This document shows, piece by piece, positions 7,857 through 14,468 of a stretch of 15,623 bases of DNA. The first letter of the stretch is position 1; every line of letters starts with the position of its first letter. Origin of the DNA: UMGS902 sp045538895. GTDB lineage: Bacteria; Bacillota; Clostridia; Oscillospirales; CAG-272. Location: positions 1-15,623 of the forward strand of contig JAZQEH010000071.1 of assembly GCA_045538895.1 (NCBI GenBank), read 5' to 3'. The notes beneath the pieces are model-generated. The model was not told where the DNA came from. It saw nothing but the letters and a program-made list of their open reading frames with translations, and did not search any database. Made by a program: the position numbers and the translations under genes.

Positions 7857-9194
7857 ATGAAAAACATCTATGAAATACTGTTTTCGGCAGTAGACAATTA
7901 TAAAAAAGAAATTCTCGCGGCCGAGCACCACATCTGGGGAACTCCCGAAACGGGATACCGCGAGTGGAAAACGCATAGCTTTATGAAAGCGGAGTTTGAA
8001 AAACTCGGATACATAGTAATAGAAGCCGGAAATATTCCCGGCTTCTATGCCGAAGCCGATACCGGAAGGGAAGGACCATGCGTTGCCCTCTTCGGCGAGC
8101 TTGATGCTCTCATTATCCCCGACCATCCCGAGTGCGATAAGGAAACCGGCGCTGTGCATGCCTGCGGACACCATTGTCAGTGCGCCGCAATGCTTGGCGT
8201 TGCGGCGGCACTAAAGGCACCTCATGCACTCGATGAACTTTACGGTAAAATCCGTATGTATATAGTGCCTGCCGAGGAGCTTATCGAAATCGAATATCGC
8301 AAAAGCCTTGCCGACAAGGGCATTATCAAGTATTACGGCGGCAAGCAGGAGTTTATCTGGCGAGGACTTCTTGACGGTGTGGATATGGCTCTGCAAATTC
8401 ATTCGGGCGGCAGAAACCTTACGACCAAGGCAGGCGGTAACGGTTGCGTTGCAAAGCATTACAAGTTTATCGGCAAGGCAACGCATGCCGCAGGGCCTGC
8501 AGACGGCATCAATGCTTTGTATGCGGCAACAAACGCACTTGGAGTTTCCAATGCACTGCGTGAGCAGTTCAGCGGCAATGGAAAATTCCGTTTTCACCCG
8601 ATAATAACAAGCGGTGGCGAGGCGGTAAATGTGATTCCTGCTGAGGTCACTGTTGAAAGCTTTATCCGTGACGGTAAAATGGAGTCTATATATGCTGCAA
8701 ATAAAAAATTCAACCGTGCATTTGCAGGTTGTGCCGCGGCAATGGGATGTCGCCTTGTCATAGAGGATAAACATGGCTATGCCCCACGCAAAGATGACGA
8801 AAACCTGAATTTTGTGCTCGGCGAGATCGGCAAAATGCTACTTCCCGTAGAAAATGTGCATCTTACGCACGGCTGGGATACCGGTTGTACTGATATGGGC
8901 GACATTTCGCTCATTATGCCGCAGGCAACCGCATATCACGGGTGCAGTACAAAGCCCGGACATTCTAAAGAGTATGTTACCGAATTTCCGGAGGACTGTC
9001 TTACGAGTGCAAAAATACAAGCCGGCTTTTGTGCATATCTGTTACAAAACGGTGCAACCTTTGCGAAAAAGGTTGTTGCCGAGGCGGTGGTTCCTTGCAA
9101 ATCCAAAGAAGAGTATTTTGCAATGGCTGATGCACTTTCTTTCACAGGTGAAACCGTTTTCTATGGCGAGAACGAAATAAGGATAAAAATATAA
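7857..9194 (+). CDS. M20-family metal-dependent amidohydrolase (copy 1)
   Basis: A 445-residue cytoplasmic enzyme (no signal peptide) of the M20D / N-acyl amino acid amidohydrolase type, which cleaves N-acyl or peptide-like amide bonds with a bimetal centre. Metal residues seen: C103 and H105 in HACGHH, E140/E141 in VPAEE, H182 in LQIHSGG, and H369 in KPGHSKEY. The usual motif is HACGHD; here the aspartate is a histidine. Residues about 190-310 are the dimerisation domain (GKATHAAGPADGINALYAAT). The start is 6 bp after the stop of the M14 gene, with AAGGA overlapping that stop, so the two are surely co-transcribed and probably translationally coupled. The likely role is to hydrolyse an imported product of the M14 enzyme. 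The gene at 14469 is a close paralogue. Substrate not assignable. Confidence 0.88.
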   Translation: MKNIYEILFSAVDNYKKEILAAEHHIWGTPETGYREWKTHSFMKAEFEKLGYIVIEAGNIPGFYAEADTGREGPCVALFGELDALIIPDHPECDKETGAVHACGHHCQCAAMLGVAAALKAPHALDELYGKIRMYIVPAEELIEIEYRKSLADKGIIKYYGGKQEFIWRGLLDGVDMALQIHSGGRNLTTKAGGNGCVAKHYKFIGKATHAAGPADGINALYAATNALGVSNALREQFSGNGKFRFHPIITSGGEAVNVIPAEVTVESFIRDGKMESIYAANKKFNRAFAGCAAAMGCRLVIEDKHGYAPRKDDENLNFVLGEIGKMLLPVENVHLTHGWDTGCTDMGDISLIMPQATAYHGCSTKPGHSKEYVTEFPEDCLTSAKIQAGFCAYLLQNGATFAKKVVAEAVVPCKSKEEYFAMADALSFTGETVFYGENEIRIKI

Positions 9195-9217
9195 GGGCTG
9201 CTTAGCAGCCCTTTCTT
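9193..9217 (+). terminator. intrinsic terminator of the M14-M20 operon
   Basis: AAGGGCTGC (9193-9201) pairs perfectly with GCAGCCCTT (9205-9213) around TTA, followed by TCTT. The stem begins within the TAA stop codon of the M20 gene. Confidence 0.88.
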
Positions 9218-9234
9218 CTTGCCACACTGTAAAA

Positions 9235-9274
9235 CACGCGGTTGCTGGTTCGAGCTAAGCTCGGGGAGCCAAAA
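9235..9274 (+). repeat. tRNA 3'-end-like direct repeat, copy 2
   Basis: Same orientation as 1743-1782 and 7492 bp away, with two differences in 40. T-stem GCTGG 9244-9248, T-loop TTCGAGC 9249-9255, TAAGC 9256-9260, acceptor strand TCGGGGA 9261-9267, discriminator G, CCA at 9269-9271. It carries the same unpaired T-stem bases as copy 1, so both copies descend from one already altered sequence. Similarity ends at the AAAA after CCA; the hairpins that follow the two copies are unrelated. Together they bracket the complete araC-M14-M20 module. Confidence 0.65.
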
Positions 9275-9303
9275 TCCGATTATATTAGTGGTCGGATTTT
9301 TTG
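9271..9303. terminator. bidirectional terminator overlapping the end of the MATE gene
   Basis: AAAATCCGAT (9271-9280) pairs with GTCGGATTTT (9291-9300), with one terminal T-G wobble, around a 10-base loop; T-rich DNA follows on the plus strand and A-rich DNA precedes. The 3' arm encodes the last residues of the minus-strand MATE protein, whose stop codon (9285-9287) lies in the loop. Confidence 0.75.
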
Positions 9304-10664
9304 TTTGTGACGACAGAGTTATCAGTATTTTTAGTGGGCGATACTTTTAGCGTCAGATATAAAATCATGGTAAATACTGCACTCGCAGAGCAGGATGCGA
9401 GCGAGCTAAGCCAAACTCCGTTCAGCTTTAAAAAAGGTGTCATAATAAACAGGGCTGCTATAGGAAAGACAAGTGTACCGAAAAATGATGTAAACATTGA
9501 GCGCACTGGTCTCTCGAGTGCAGTAAAATATGAGGAAAGACACATATCCACCCAGCCGGTAATATAGGAAAGCGCAAACAATTTCATTGCGGTAATGCTT
9601 ACGGTCAATAGTTCGGTATCTTCAGGTTTTATAAAGAGCGGTGCTACATACGGACCTGCAAAGAACATAAACAGTAAAGATGCGACTGACAGCACGATTG
9701 CTCCTAAAATAACATGCCTGAGTATTGCTTTTACTTTATCTATGAGCCCTGCGCCATAGCAATAACTTATAGCAGGTTGCAAAGAATCAGCCATGCCGAA
9801 TACAAGCATTCCAACAATACTGTCTACATACATAATAACTGAGAATGCCGCAACAGCAGTTGTTCCGCCGTATTTTAACAAGAAGAAGTTAAACACGATA
9901 GACATTATTGACATAGATATACTACTGAAAAATTCGCTGGAGCCGTTGACAAGAATGCGAAAGAAAACCGATTTTTTAATATTACCTTTGACGTAATACA
10001 AATCCATACGCTTTTTTCGGAACATAAAAAGAGTGATAACTGAGCCGAGAGCCATTGAAAGGCAACTTGTAAATGCAGCCGCCCAAACTCCTTGACCGAG
10101 GAAGACAATCAGTATTACATCAAGAACAATATTCATCCCTTGCGTCAAAATGCTCAGCCACATAGAAAGGTTTTCCTTGCCGCAAACACGAAGATAGTTA
10201 TCCGTTGCATGGTATATGAGCATAAGTGGTGCGAAACCGGCATAGATACGGGTATAGGTGATGCCATATTCGATTGACAGTTCTGTAGCGCCGGGAGATA
10301 AAAAACGCACAAAACTGTCGGTAAATGCAAGACCTAAAACACCGAGCAAACAGGAAATCAAGAAAATCACTTTAAGTGTAAAAGTGAAAACTTTTGATGC
10401 TTCTTCTTGTTTTTTCTCGCCGAGCAGCACGGCAATACGCACAGATGCTCCGGTTGCAATCAGGTTGGCAAAGCCGAAAACAATCATAATAATAGGCATA
10501 ATCAGATTAACCGCAGCAAGGGCGTCGCCGCCGATAAAACGACCTACAAACACCCCATCAGCGATTTGATAGAGTGCACCAAATGCCATTGTGATCATAG
10601 AAGGTACCGCACAGCGAAAAAATAATTTCGATGGTGGTAGCGTTTCAAAAATCCTTGAATCCAT
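9285..10664 (-). CDS. MATE-family multidrug/cation efflux transporter (MepA-like)
   Basis: A 459-residue integral membrane protein with about twelve hydrophobic segments in two homologous halves. The N-terminus has the family signature (LFFRCAVPSMITMAFGALYQ, then IADGVFVGRFIGGDALAAVN), and LSMWLSILTQGMNIVLD falls near the middle. MATE proteins exchange Na+ or H+ for cationic drugs or metabolites across the cytoplasmic membrane. The ATG at 10664 follows GGAGGTTAATT; the same frame stays open a further 29 codons upstream, but that stretch is the structured leader RNA, not coding. It is transcribed against both neighbouring operons and has its own promoter and leader. The sequence does not show its substrate. 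Confidence 0.92.
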   Translation of the reverse strand: MDSRIFETLPPSKLFFRCAVPSMITMAFGALYQIADGVFVGRFIGGDALAAVNLIMPIIMIVFGFANLIATGASVRIAVLLGEKKQEEASKVFTFTLKVIFLISCLLGVLGLAFTDSFVRFLSPGATELSIEYGITYTRIYAGFAPLMLIYHATDNYLRVCGKENLSMWLSILTQGMNIVLDVILIVFLGQGVWAAAFTSCLSMALGSVITLFMFRKKRMDLYYVKGNIKKSVFFRILVNGSSEFFSSISMSIMSIVFNFFLLKYGGTTAVAAFSVIMYVDSIVGMLVFGMADSLQPAISYCYGAGLIDKVKAILRHVILGAIVLSVASLLFMFFAGPYVAPLFIKPEDTELLTVSITAMKLFALSYITGWVDMCLSSYFTALERPVRSMFTSFFGTLVFPIAALFIMTPFLKLNGVWLSSLASCSASAVFTMILYLTLKVSPTKNTDNSVVTNKKSDH

Positions 10665-10802
10665 AATTAACCTCCATAAAACAAAAAGCCCGGCAACGCT
10701 AAAAAGCGTAACCGAGCTCACTCGACATCTTATCTGACAGGCGGCCTGCAAGCAGATGCTTACGATCCCCTACACTACGGTGTACTGTCCTCCGATGACT
10801 TT
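10665..10802 (-). promoter_or_regulatory. structured 5' leader of the MATE gene (candidate riboswitch or attenuator)
   Basis: About 138 nt separate the predicted transcript start (about 10802) from the MATE ATG. Elements in transcript order: a perfect 5-bp hairpin TACAC-CGTA-GTGTA (10784-10771); a nested stem in which ATCTG/CAGAT (10757-10753 with 10736-10732) encloses CAGG/CCTG (10748-10745 with 10741-10738); a small CGAG-TGAG-CTCG hairpin (10724-10713); and the terminator at 10718-10687. The CGAG hairpin uses bases of the terminator's 5' arm, so the two are mutually exclusive. This is the layout of a transcription-attenuating riboswitch. I do not recognise the class; guanidine-I, yybP-ykoY, ZTP, THF and SAM-I consensus cores were looked for and not seen. 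Confidence 0.6.
10682..10718 (-). terminator. intrinsic terminator inside the MATE leader
   Basis: On the minus strand, arms 10718-10705 and 10700-10687 form a 14-position stem with two G-T wobbles and one T-T mismatch around TTTT, followed by TTTTT (10686-10682). It ends 12 bases before the GGAGG of the MATE gene, so read-through is needed for expression. Confidence 0.75.
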
Positions 10803-10808
10803 TTCCAT

Positions 10809-10837
10809 ATTATAGCACGTGCAGATACACAAGTCAA
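10809..10837 (-). promoter_or_regulatory. strong sigma-A promoter of the MATE gene
   Basis: On the minus strand, TTGACT (10832-10837), a 17-bp spacer ending in TGC, and a consensus TATAAT (10809-10814). The predicted start is near 10802, which defines the long leader. Confidence 0.85.
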
Positions 10838-10975
10838 TAGTTACTGTTAATCATGATGTTGCTTGATGCAGTTAATGCTACAAGATTTACCGAGTGAAGC
10901 TATGTACTTGGATGCCAGGGGAAGCAAAATGCACTAAAAGATAAGAAAAATCGTTTTTTTCTTGTGATTTTTGCC
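10838..10975. other. non-coding stretch between two divergent promoters
   Basis: Between the MATE promoter and the sialidase-like gene promoter there are 138 bp with no supported ORF. The only structure is AT-rich self-complementarity at about 10942-10963 (AAGAAAAA opposite TTTTTCTT), which is weak evidence for a functional site. Confidence 0.5.
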
Positions 10976-11005
10976 TTGACAGAATGTGTGTGTGTGGTCT
11001 AATAT
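10976..11005 (+). promoter_or_regulatory. promoter of the Asp-box/dockerin gene with TG and TA tracts
   Basis: A consensus TTGACA (10976-10981), 18 bp, then TAATAT (11000-11005). The spacer is a TGTGTGTGTGTG tract and the -10 box runs into ATATATATATA. The predicted start is near 11012, leaving an untranslated leader of about 105 nt. Confidence 0.75.
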
Positions 11006-11116
11006 ATATATATACTTATTATTTGTATTGAAACTTTACCGTCTCTGTTTGTTTTGTTTATCGTCTTTTTTCAACACAAAAATAAGTTCTATAAATATAC
11101 TTTCGAGGTGATGTTT

Positions 11117-13390
11117 ATGAAAAAAATTCTTTGCTCTTTGTTATTCTGCCTGATTTTAGTTTTTTCTATATCTGCAGCAAATGAAGAATTTGGGTATTAT
11201 GACGCAAATCTTGATGGATGCGTTGAGATGGATGACGTATTTACGTATCTAAAGAGCATCCTCAATAACAAAGGAGATGATGTTCCTTTGTTGCGTGTCA
11301 TTCGTACGTTAAAGGCTTATGTGGCAAGTACTGCGGTAAACGCCACGGTTGTTGGGGTAGACACGGATGCATGCACCGTAACTTTCTCAATTACGGATGC
11401 GGAGAACGTTACCTTCCCATATGCACCTTTGGGAATTACCGACGTTCCGGATGTGGACGCCTTTATTGGTATGCCTGCAACTTTAGCAGTTGAACATCCT
11501 ATCGACGAAGACTCTGATATATATGCGGCTTTAATCGGCGCACATATCGGTGGTCAGTCAAGCACCGGCAGCCAGCCTGCATCTATAAAGGTGCTTAATA
11601 CAAAAAGTGAAAGCGGAAGCCATGTAAACGATGACTTCAATGCGGCTTCTGTTGAAACAAGCTACCGTGAAACAGTTGACCTCACAAAGGACTACCATCA
11701 CCGTTTCCGTCTTGCTTTTTACCCGAGAGTGAAAAAGGTAAAAGATGACCTTTATGTTATGGCATATCATATTTATGAACTTGGAAAGCATATTTACTTT
11801 ACAACAAGTGAAGACAGCCTGACATGGAATGCTCCGGAGATTTTATATAATAATGATGCAGATTATGGCAAGGTTCCCGAATATACAGACGGACCTCTCG
11901 CCGGTAAAACTGATGATAAATTTGTGGCAGTAAACCCCGATATCTGCGTGCTTGATAACGGAGAACTCCTTTTAGTTTTTGCTTTGCGTCCTTCGGCAGG
12001 CTACCGTGACTACCCTGATTTGTCAGGAGTTATGCTTATGCACGGAACTGTAAACGCCGACAATTCTGTCACATGGTCCGAACCGGAACAAATTACAGTG
12101 GGACAGATATGGGAGCCTTTCATCTGGCAGCGTGAGGACGGACAGGTAGAAATATACTGGTCGAATCCCGCACCGTATATGAACAAATACGGCTACGATG
12201 TAAATGTTCGTTCTGCCGGTGTTTCTATGATAGTTTCAAATGATAACGGTCGCACGTGGACACCAAGCATTGAAGCCGCTAAATCAAACGATTATCTCTT
12301 CTCTCGTGTATATAACGAATTCTTAGGCTATACAAGAGGAGAGGGAGCAGACGGTAATGCTCTGTCTTCTTCACCTATTCCTTACTTCGGCGGTCAGATG
12401 CCTGCCGTTACAAGACTGTACAACGGTCGTTCGCTTCTTGGAGTAGAGGTAAGAACTCTTAATAATAGATATATGTTCTCGTCTGCAGTAAGTAAGGAGA
12501 ACGGAGATTGGGATTCACTCGGGCTTACGGAAGACGGCCCCGATAATGACTCAACACGTCAGTTATTCGTTGGAGCAGGACCGTATCTTGCAACCTTCCC
12601 CTCCGGTGAAGTTTATCTTACGATGCATTCCGACCGAGGACTCCTTTATGAAATCGGAGCACCCGATGGCTCTGCCTTTACTGATAAGAAAATTGCCGTA
12701 CTCCCGAAGGCTACCGGTATGTGGGGTGCCAATGAGCTTGTAGGCTCGCATGAAGTCATATCTGCTGGCCAGCTCAAAAAAGCGATAATTACAGAAAATG
12801 CAGACGGTACGACTACAACGTCGTATGAGTACGGTATTGAAATTGCACACACATATCTCAATCATCGAATCAACGCTCAAAAGACTGCAATCAACGTTGA
12901 TAGCAATAACAGTGATTGGGAAAACAATACCGATGCGATTTTTGTAGGTAGCGAATCTCAGGCACAGCTTTCGGTACAGGTTGCACATGACGATAACAAC
13001 GTTTACTTCCTGCTTTCAAGAATCGATAGCGTTCTCAATGCCGGCGACGATGCGTCTGTTTGCATTGCGGCAGGCAATACCGCTTATTACAGAGTAGACA
13101 TCTCCCTTACAGGCGACTATACAGTTACATTCTGTAATGGTGGCAATGAAACCGTTGTTTCAACCGGAAATGCTGCATATAAGCTTCACGGTATGGTAAA
13201 CAATAGCACTTCCGACGATATCGGCGTACTGTTTGAGCTTGCCATAGCTAAAGCGGATATTGGACTCGGAAACGCTTCTTCATTTAAAATGTTACCTTCC
13301 TTGGTAAATGTTGATGACGGCGATGCGATTACGGATACTCTTTGCATTGCAGATGATATAGCTTGCTGGCCCGTTGTGGTTTTAGATTAA
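11117..13390 (+). CDS. secreted Asp-box (sialidase-superfamily) protein with N-terminal dockerin and CBM9-like domain
   Basis: A 757-residue protein. GAGGTG ends six bases before the ATG at 11117, which is preferred over the ATG at 11111 that touches it. Signal peptide 1-20 (KKILCSLLF, cut near SISA). Directly after it, D29-x-N31-x-D33-G to D40 is a clear dockerin calcium loop; the second half (residues 49-70) keeps the helix LLRVIRTLKAYVA but has no calcium ligands. Residues about 150-580 look like a beta-propeller of the sialidase/BNR superfamily, with Asp boxes at 231-237 (SEDSLTW) and 374-381 (SNDNGRTW) and a partial one ending at W320, and FYPRV in place of the sialidase RIP motif. Residues about 585-757 resemble a CBM9-like fold (W601, DAIFVGS, VAHDDNNVYFLL). 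Probably an extracellular glycosidase; the glycoside hydrolase family cannot be fixed by eye. Own promoter; ends against araC-2. Confidence 0.82.
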   Translation: MKKILCSLLFCLILVFSISAANEEFGYYDANLDGCVEMDDVFTYLKSILNNKGDDVPLLRVIRTLKAYVASTAVNATVVGVDTDACTVTFSITDAENVTFPYAPLGITDVPDVDAFIGMPATLAVEHPIDEDSDIYAALIGAHIGGQSSTGSQPASIKVLNTKSESGSHVNDDFNAASVETSYRETVDLTKDYHHRFRLAFYPRVKKVKDDLYVMAYHIYELGKHIYFTTSEDSLTWNAPEILYNNDADYGKVPEYTDGPLAGKTDDKFVAVNPDICVLDNGELLLVFALRPSAGYRDYPDLSGVMLMHGTVNADNSVTWSEPEQITVGQIWEPFIWQREDGQVEIYWSNPAPYMNKYGYDVNVRSAGVSMIVSNDNGRTWTPSIEAAKSNDYLFSRVYNEFLGYTRGEGADGNALSSSPIPYFGGQMPAVTRLYNGRSLLGVEVRTLNNRYMFSSAVSKENGDWDSLGLTEDGPDNDSTRQLFVGAGPYLATFPSGEVYLTMHSDRGLLYEIGAPDGSAFTDKKIAVLPKATGMWGANELVGSHEVISAGQLKKAIITENADGTTTTSYEYGIEIAHTYLNHRINAQKTAINVDSNNSDWENNTDAIFVGSESQAQLSVQVAHDDNNVYFLLSRIDSVLNAGDDASVCIAAGNTAYYRVDISLTGDYTVTFCNGGNETVVSTGNAAYKLHGMVNNSTSDDIGVLFELAIAKADIGLGNASSFKMLPSLVNVDDGDAITDTLCIADDIACWPVVVLD

Positions 13391-13398
13391 TTTAATTA

Positions 13399-13442
13399 AA
13401 AACGCCATTGGAATCCAAATCAAAGGATTCCAATGGCGTTTT
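13399..13442. terminator. perfect 18-bp bidirectional terminator
   Basis: Arms 13399-13416 and 13425-13442 are exact reverse complements around an 8-base loop. The plus-strand arm ends in TTTT; on the minus strand it ends in TTTTTAATT. It lies between the convergent Asp-box gene (stop at 13390) and araC-2 (stop at 13484). Confidence 0.88.
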
Positions 13443-13483
13443 CACATATCGCATTTTTGCTAAAGAGCGGCGACTATCAGGTG

Positions 13484-14293
13484 TCACCATTTCACATTGC
13501 CGATCTGCACACGTTTTCTGTATTCGCTCGGAGAACATTCGATTTCTTTTTTGAAAGCCTCGGAGAAATAGTAAATGCTTGAGTATCCGATAGATTCGGC
13601 TATAGAAGTCAGCGAATCGTTTGTTTCTCTTAAAAGTGCTTTTGCAAGACAAATTCTTTTTTGCTGTATGTACTGCGTGGGAGACATATTATGCATGGTT
13701 TTGAATGTATAACGGAAATGCGATTCACTCATTTTAAAAGCTTTGGCAATATCTTTGACGGATAAGTCGGGATTGGTTATATGGGCATCTATGTATTCTC
13801 TGGCTTTTTCCATTCGCTGATGTTTTTGAGAAGGCAAATATGCCGGGGTACTGGCTTTAAGAAAATCAGAATAAACTGCATAGAGAAGAGAAAGGCAGTC
13901 GGCTTGCATAGTGGGCGCTTTAATACGCCATGCAGTAATGATTTTCCGTATAGAGTATTCAACGTTTTTTCCGCCGGGAGGAACGGTAGCCTCACATTTT
14001 AATGAAATGTTCTCCGGCAAATCAAAAAAGAAATTTGCATATACGGTTCCATATTTCTCACTCAGTACCTCCAGTTCATATGAGCATCCGCAGGCAAGGA
14101 ATACTAAATCGCCTTCTTGTACGGCAATTTTGTATTCTCCAAAATTATATACGGCTTTCCCGAAGACAACATACAAAAAAGTATCGTAATCGGGGTGTTG
14201 ATGGGGGTGTTTCCCGTGGGAGAAATCCCAGCCGGTACCGTGGAGAAAAGTTTTGATATTCGGTTTAAGCTCGTTTAGTAAGTATGTGTTCAA
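13484..14293 (-). CDS. AraC-family transcriptional regulator (copy 2)
   Basis: About 269 residues, with a cupin-like sensor half (HPDYDTFLYVV near 35, VQEGDLVFLACG near 60) and a C-terminal AraC domain: HTH1 around 179-201 (VKDIAKAFKMSESHFRYTFK) and HTH2 around 227-249 (SLTSIAESIGYSSIYYFSEA), ending SPSEYRKRVQ. It is a paralogue of the regulator at 1831-2631 along its whole length. No ATG is available. A GTG at 14302 overlaps AGAGGTGAG, so a TTG at 14293, eight bases after AGAGG, is the better start and aligns with the paralogue's N-terminus. It diverges from the second M20 gene across 175 bp and probably controls it. The histidine-rich stretch HGKHPHQHPD (about 26-35) is absent from copy 1 and could bind metal. 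Confidence 0.88.
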   Translation of the reverse strand: MNTYLLNELKPNIKTFLHGTGWDFSHGKHPHQHPDYDTFLYVVFGKAVYNFGEYKIAVQEGDLVFLACGCSYELEVLSEKYGTVYANFFFDLPENISLKCEATVPPGGKNVEYSIRKIITAWRIKAPTMQADCLSLLYAVYSDFLKASTPAYLPSQKHQRMEKAREYIDAHITNPDLSVKDIAKAFKMSESHFRYTFKTMHNMSPTQYIQQKRICLAKALLRETNDSLTSIAESIGYSSIYYFSEAFKKEIECSPSEYRKRVQIGNVKW

Positions 14294-14313
14294 AAAACTC
14301 ACCTCTTGGTTCT

Positions 14314-14341
14314 ATTGTACATCAAACAAAAAGAAAATCAA
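14314..14341 (-). promoter_or_regulatory. sigma-A promoter of araC-2
   Basis: On the minus strand, TTGATT (14336-14341), 16 bp, TACAAT (14314-14319), 21 bp before the proposed TTG start. The -35 box is identical to that of araC-1. Confidence 0.65.
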
Positions 14342-14364
14342 TAAAAAACAAGAAAAACATACAA

Positions 14365-14400
14365 AATAATCGTCGCTTTTCTTAAAAAGCGACGATTATT
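14365..14400. promoter_or_regulatory. perfect 16-bp palindrome in the araC-2 / M20-2 divergent region
   Basis: Arms 14365-14380 and 14385-14400 are exact reverse complements around CTTA. It starts 24 bp upstream of the araC-2 -35 box and ends 4 bp before the M20-2 -35 box. It lies upstream of both genes, so it is not an ordinary terminator for either. An operator for AraC-2 or another dimeric regulator, or a barrier to stray transcription, are the plausible roles. Confidence 0.6.
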
Positions 14401-14403
14401 GTA

Positions 14404-14432
14404 TTTACAAACATTTTCCCCTTTGTTACTAT
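14404..14432 (+). promoter_or_regulatory. promoter of the second M20 gene
   Basis: TTTACA (14404-14409), 17 bp, TACTAT (14427-14432). It places the transcript start near 14439, about 30 bases before the ATG. Confidence 0.6.
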
Positions 14433-14468
14433 GAAATTGAAAATGATATAAAAAGGGGGGGCACCTTG

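Noticed and set aside
10681..10710. A SAM-I-like CCCGGCAAC core on the plus strand
   Set aside because: This string is just one arm of the minus-strand MATE terminator. No other SAM-I elements surround it and no plus-strand gene follows closely.
10665..10751. The 29-residue N-terminal extension of the MATE reading frame
   Set aside because: It covers the leader hairpins and terminator. The ATG at 10664 has a perfectly placed GGAGG and begins the family's normal N-terminus.
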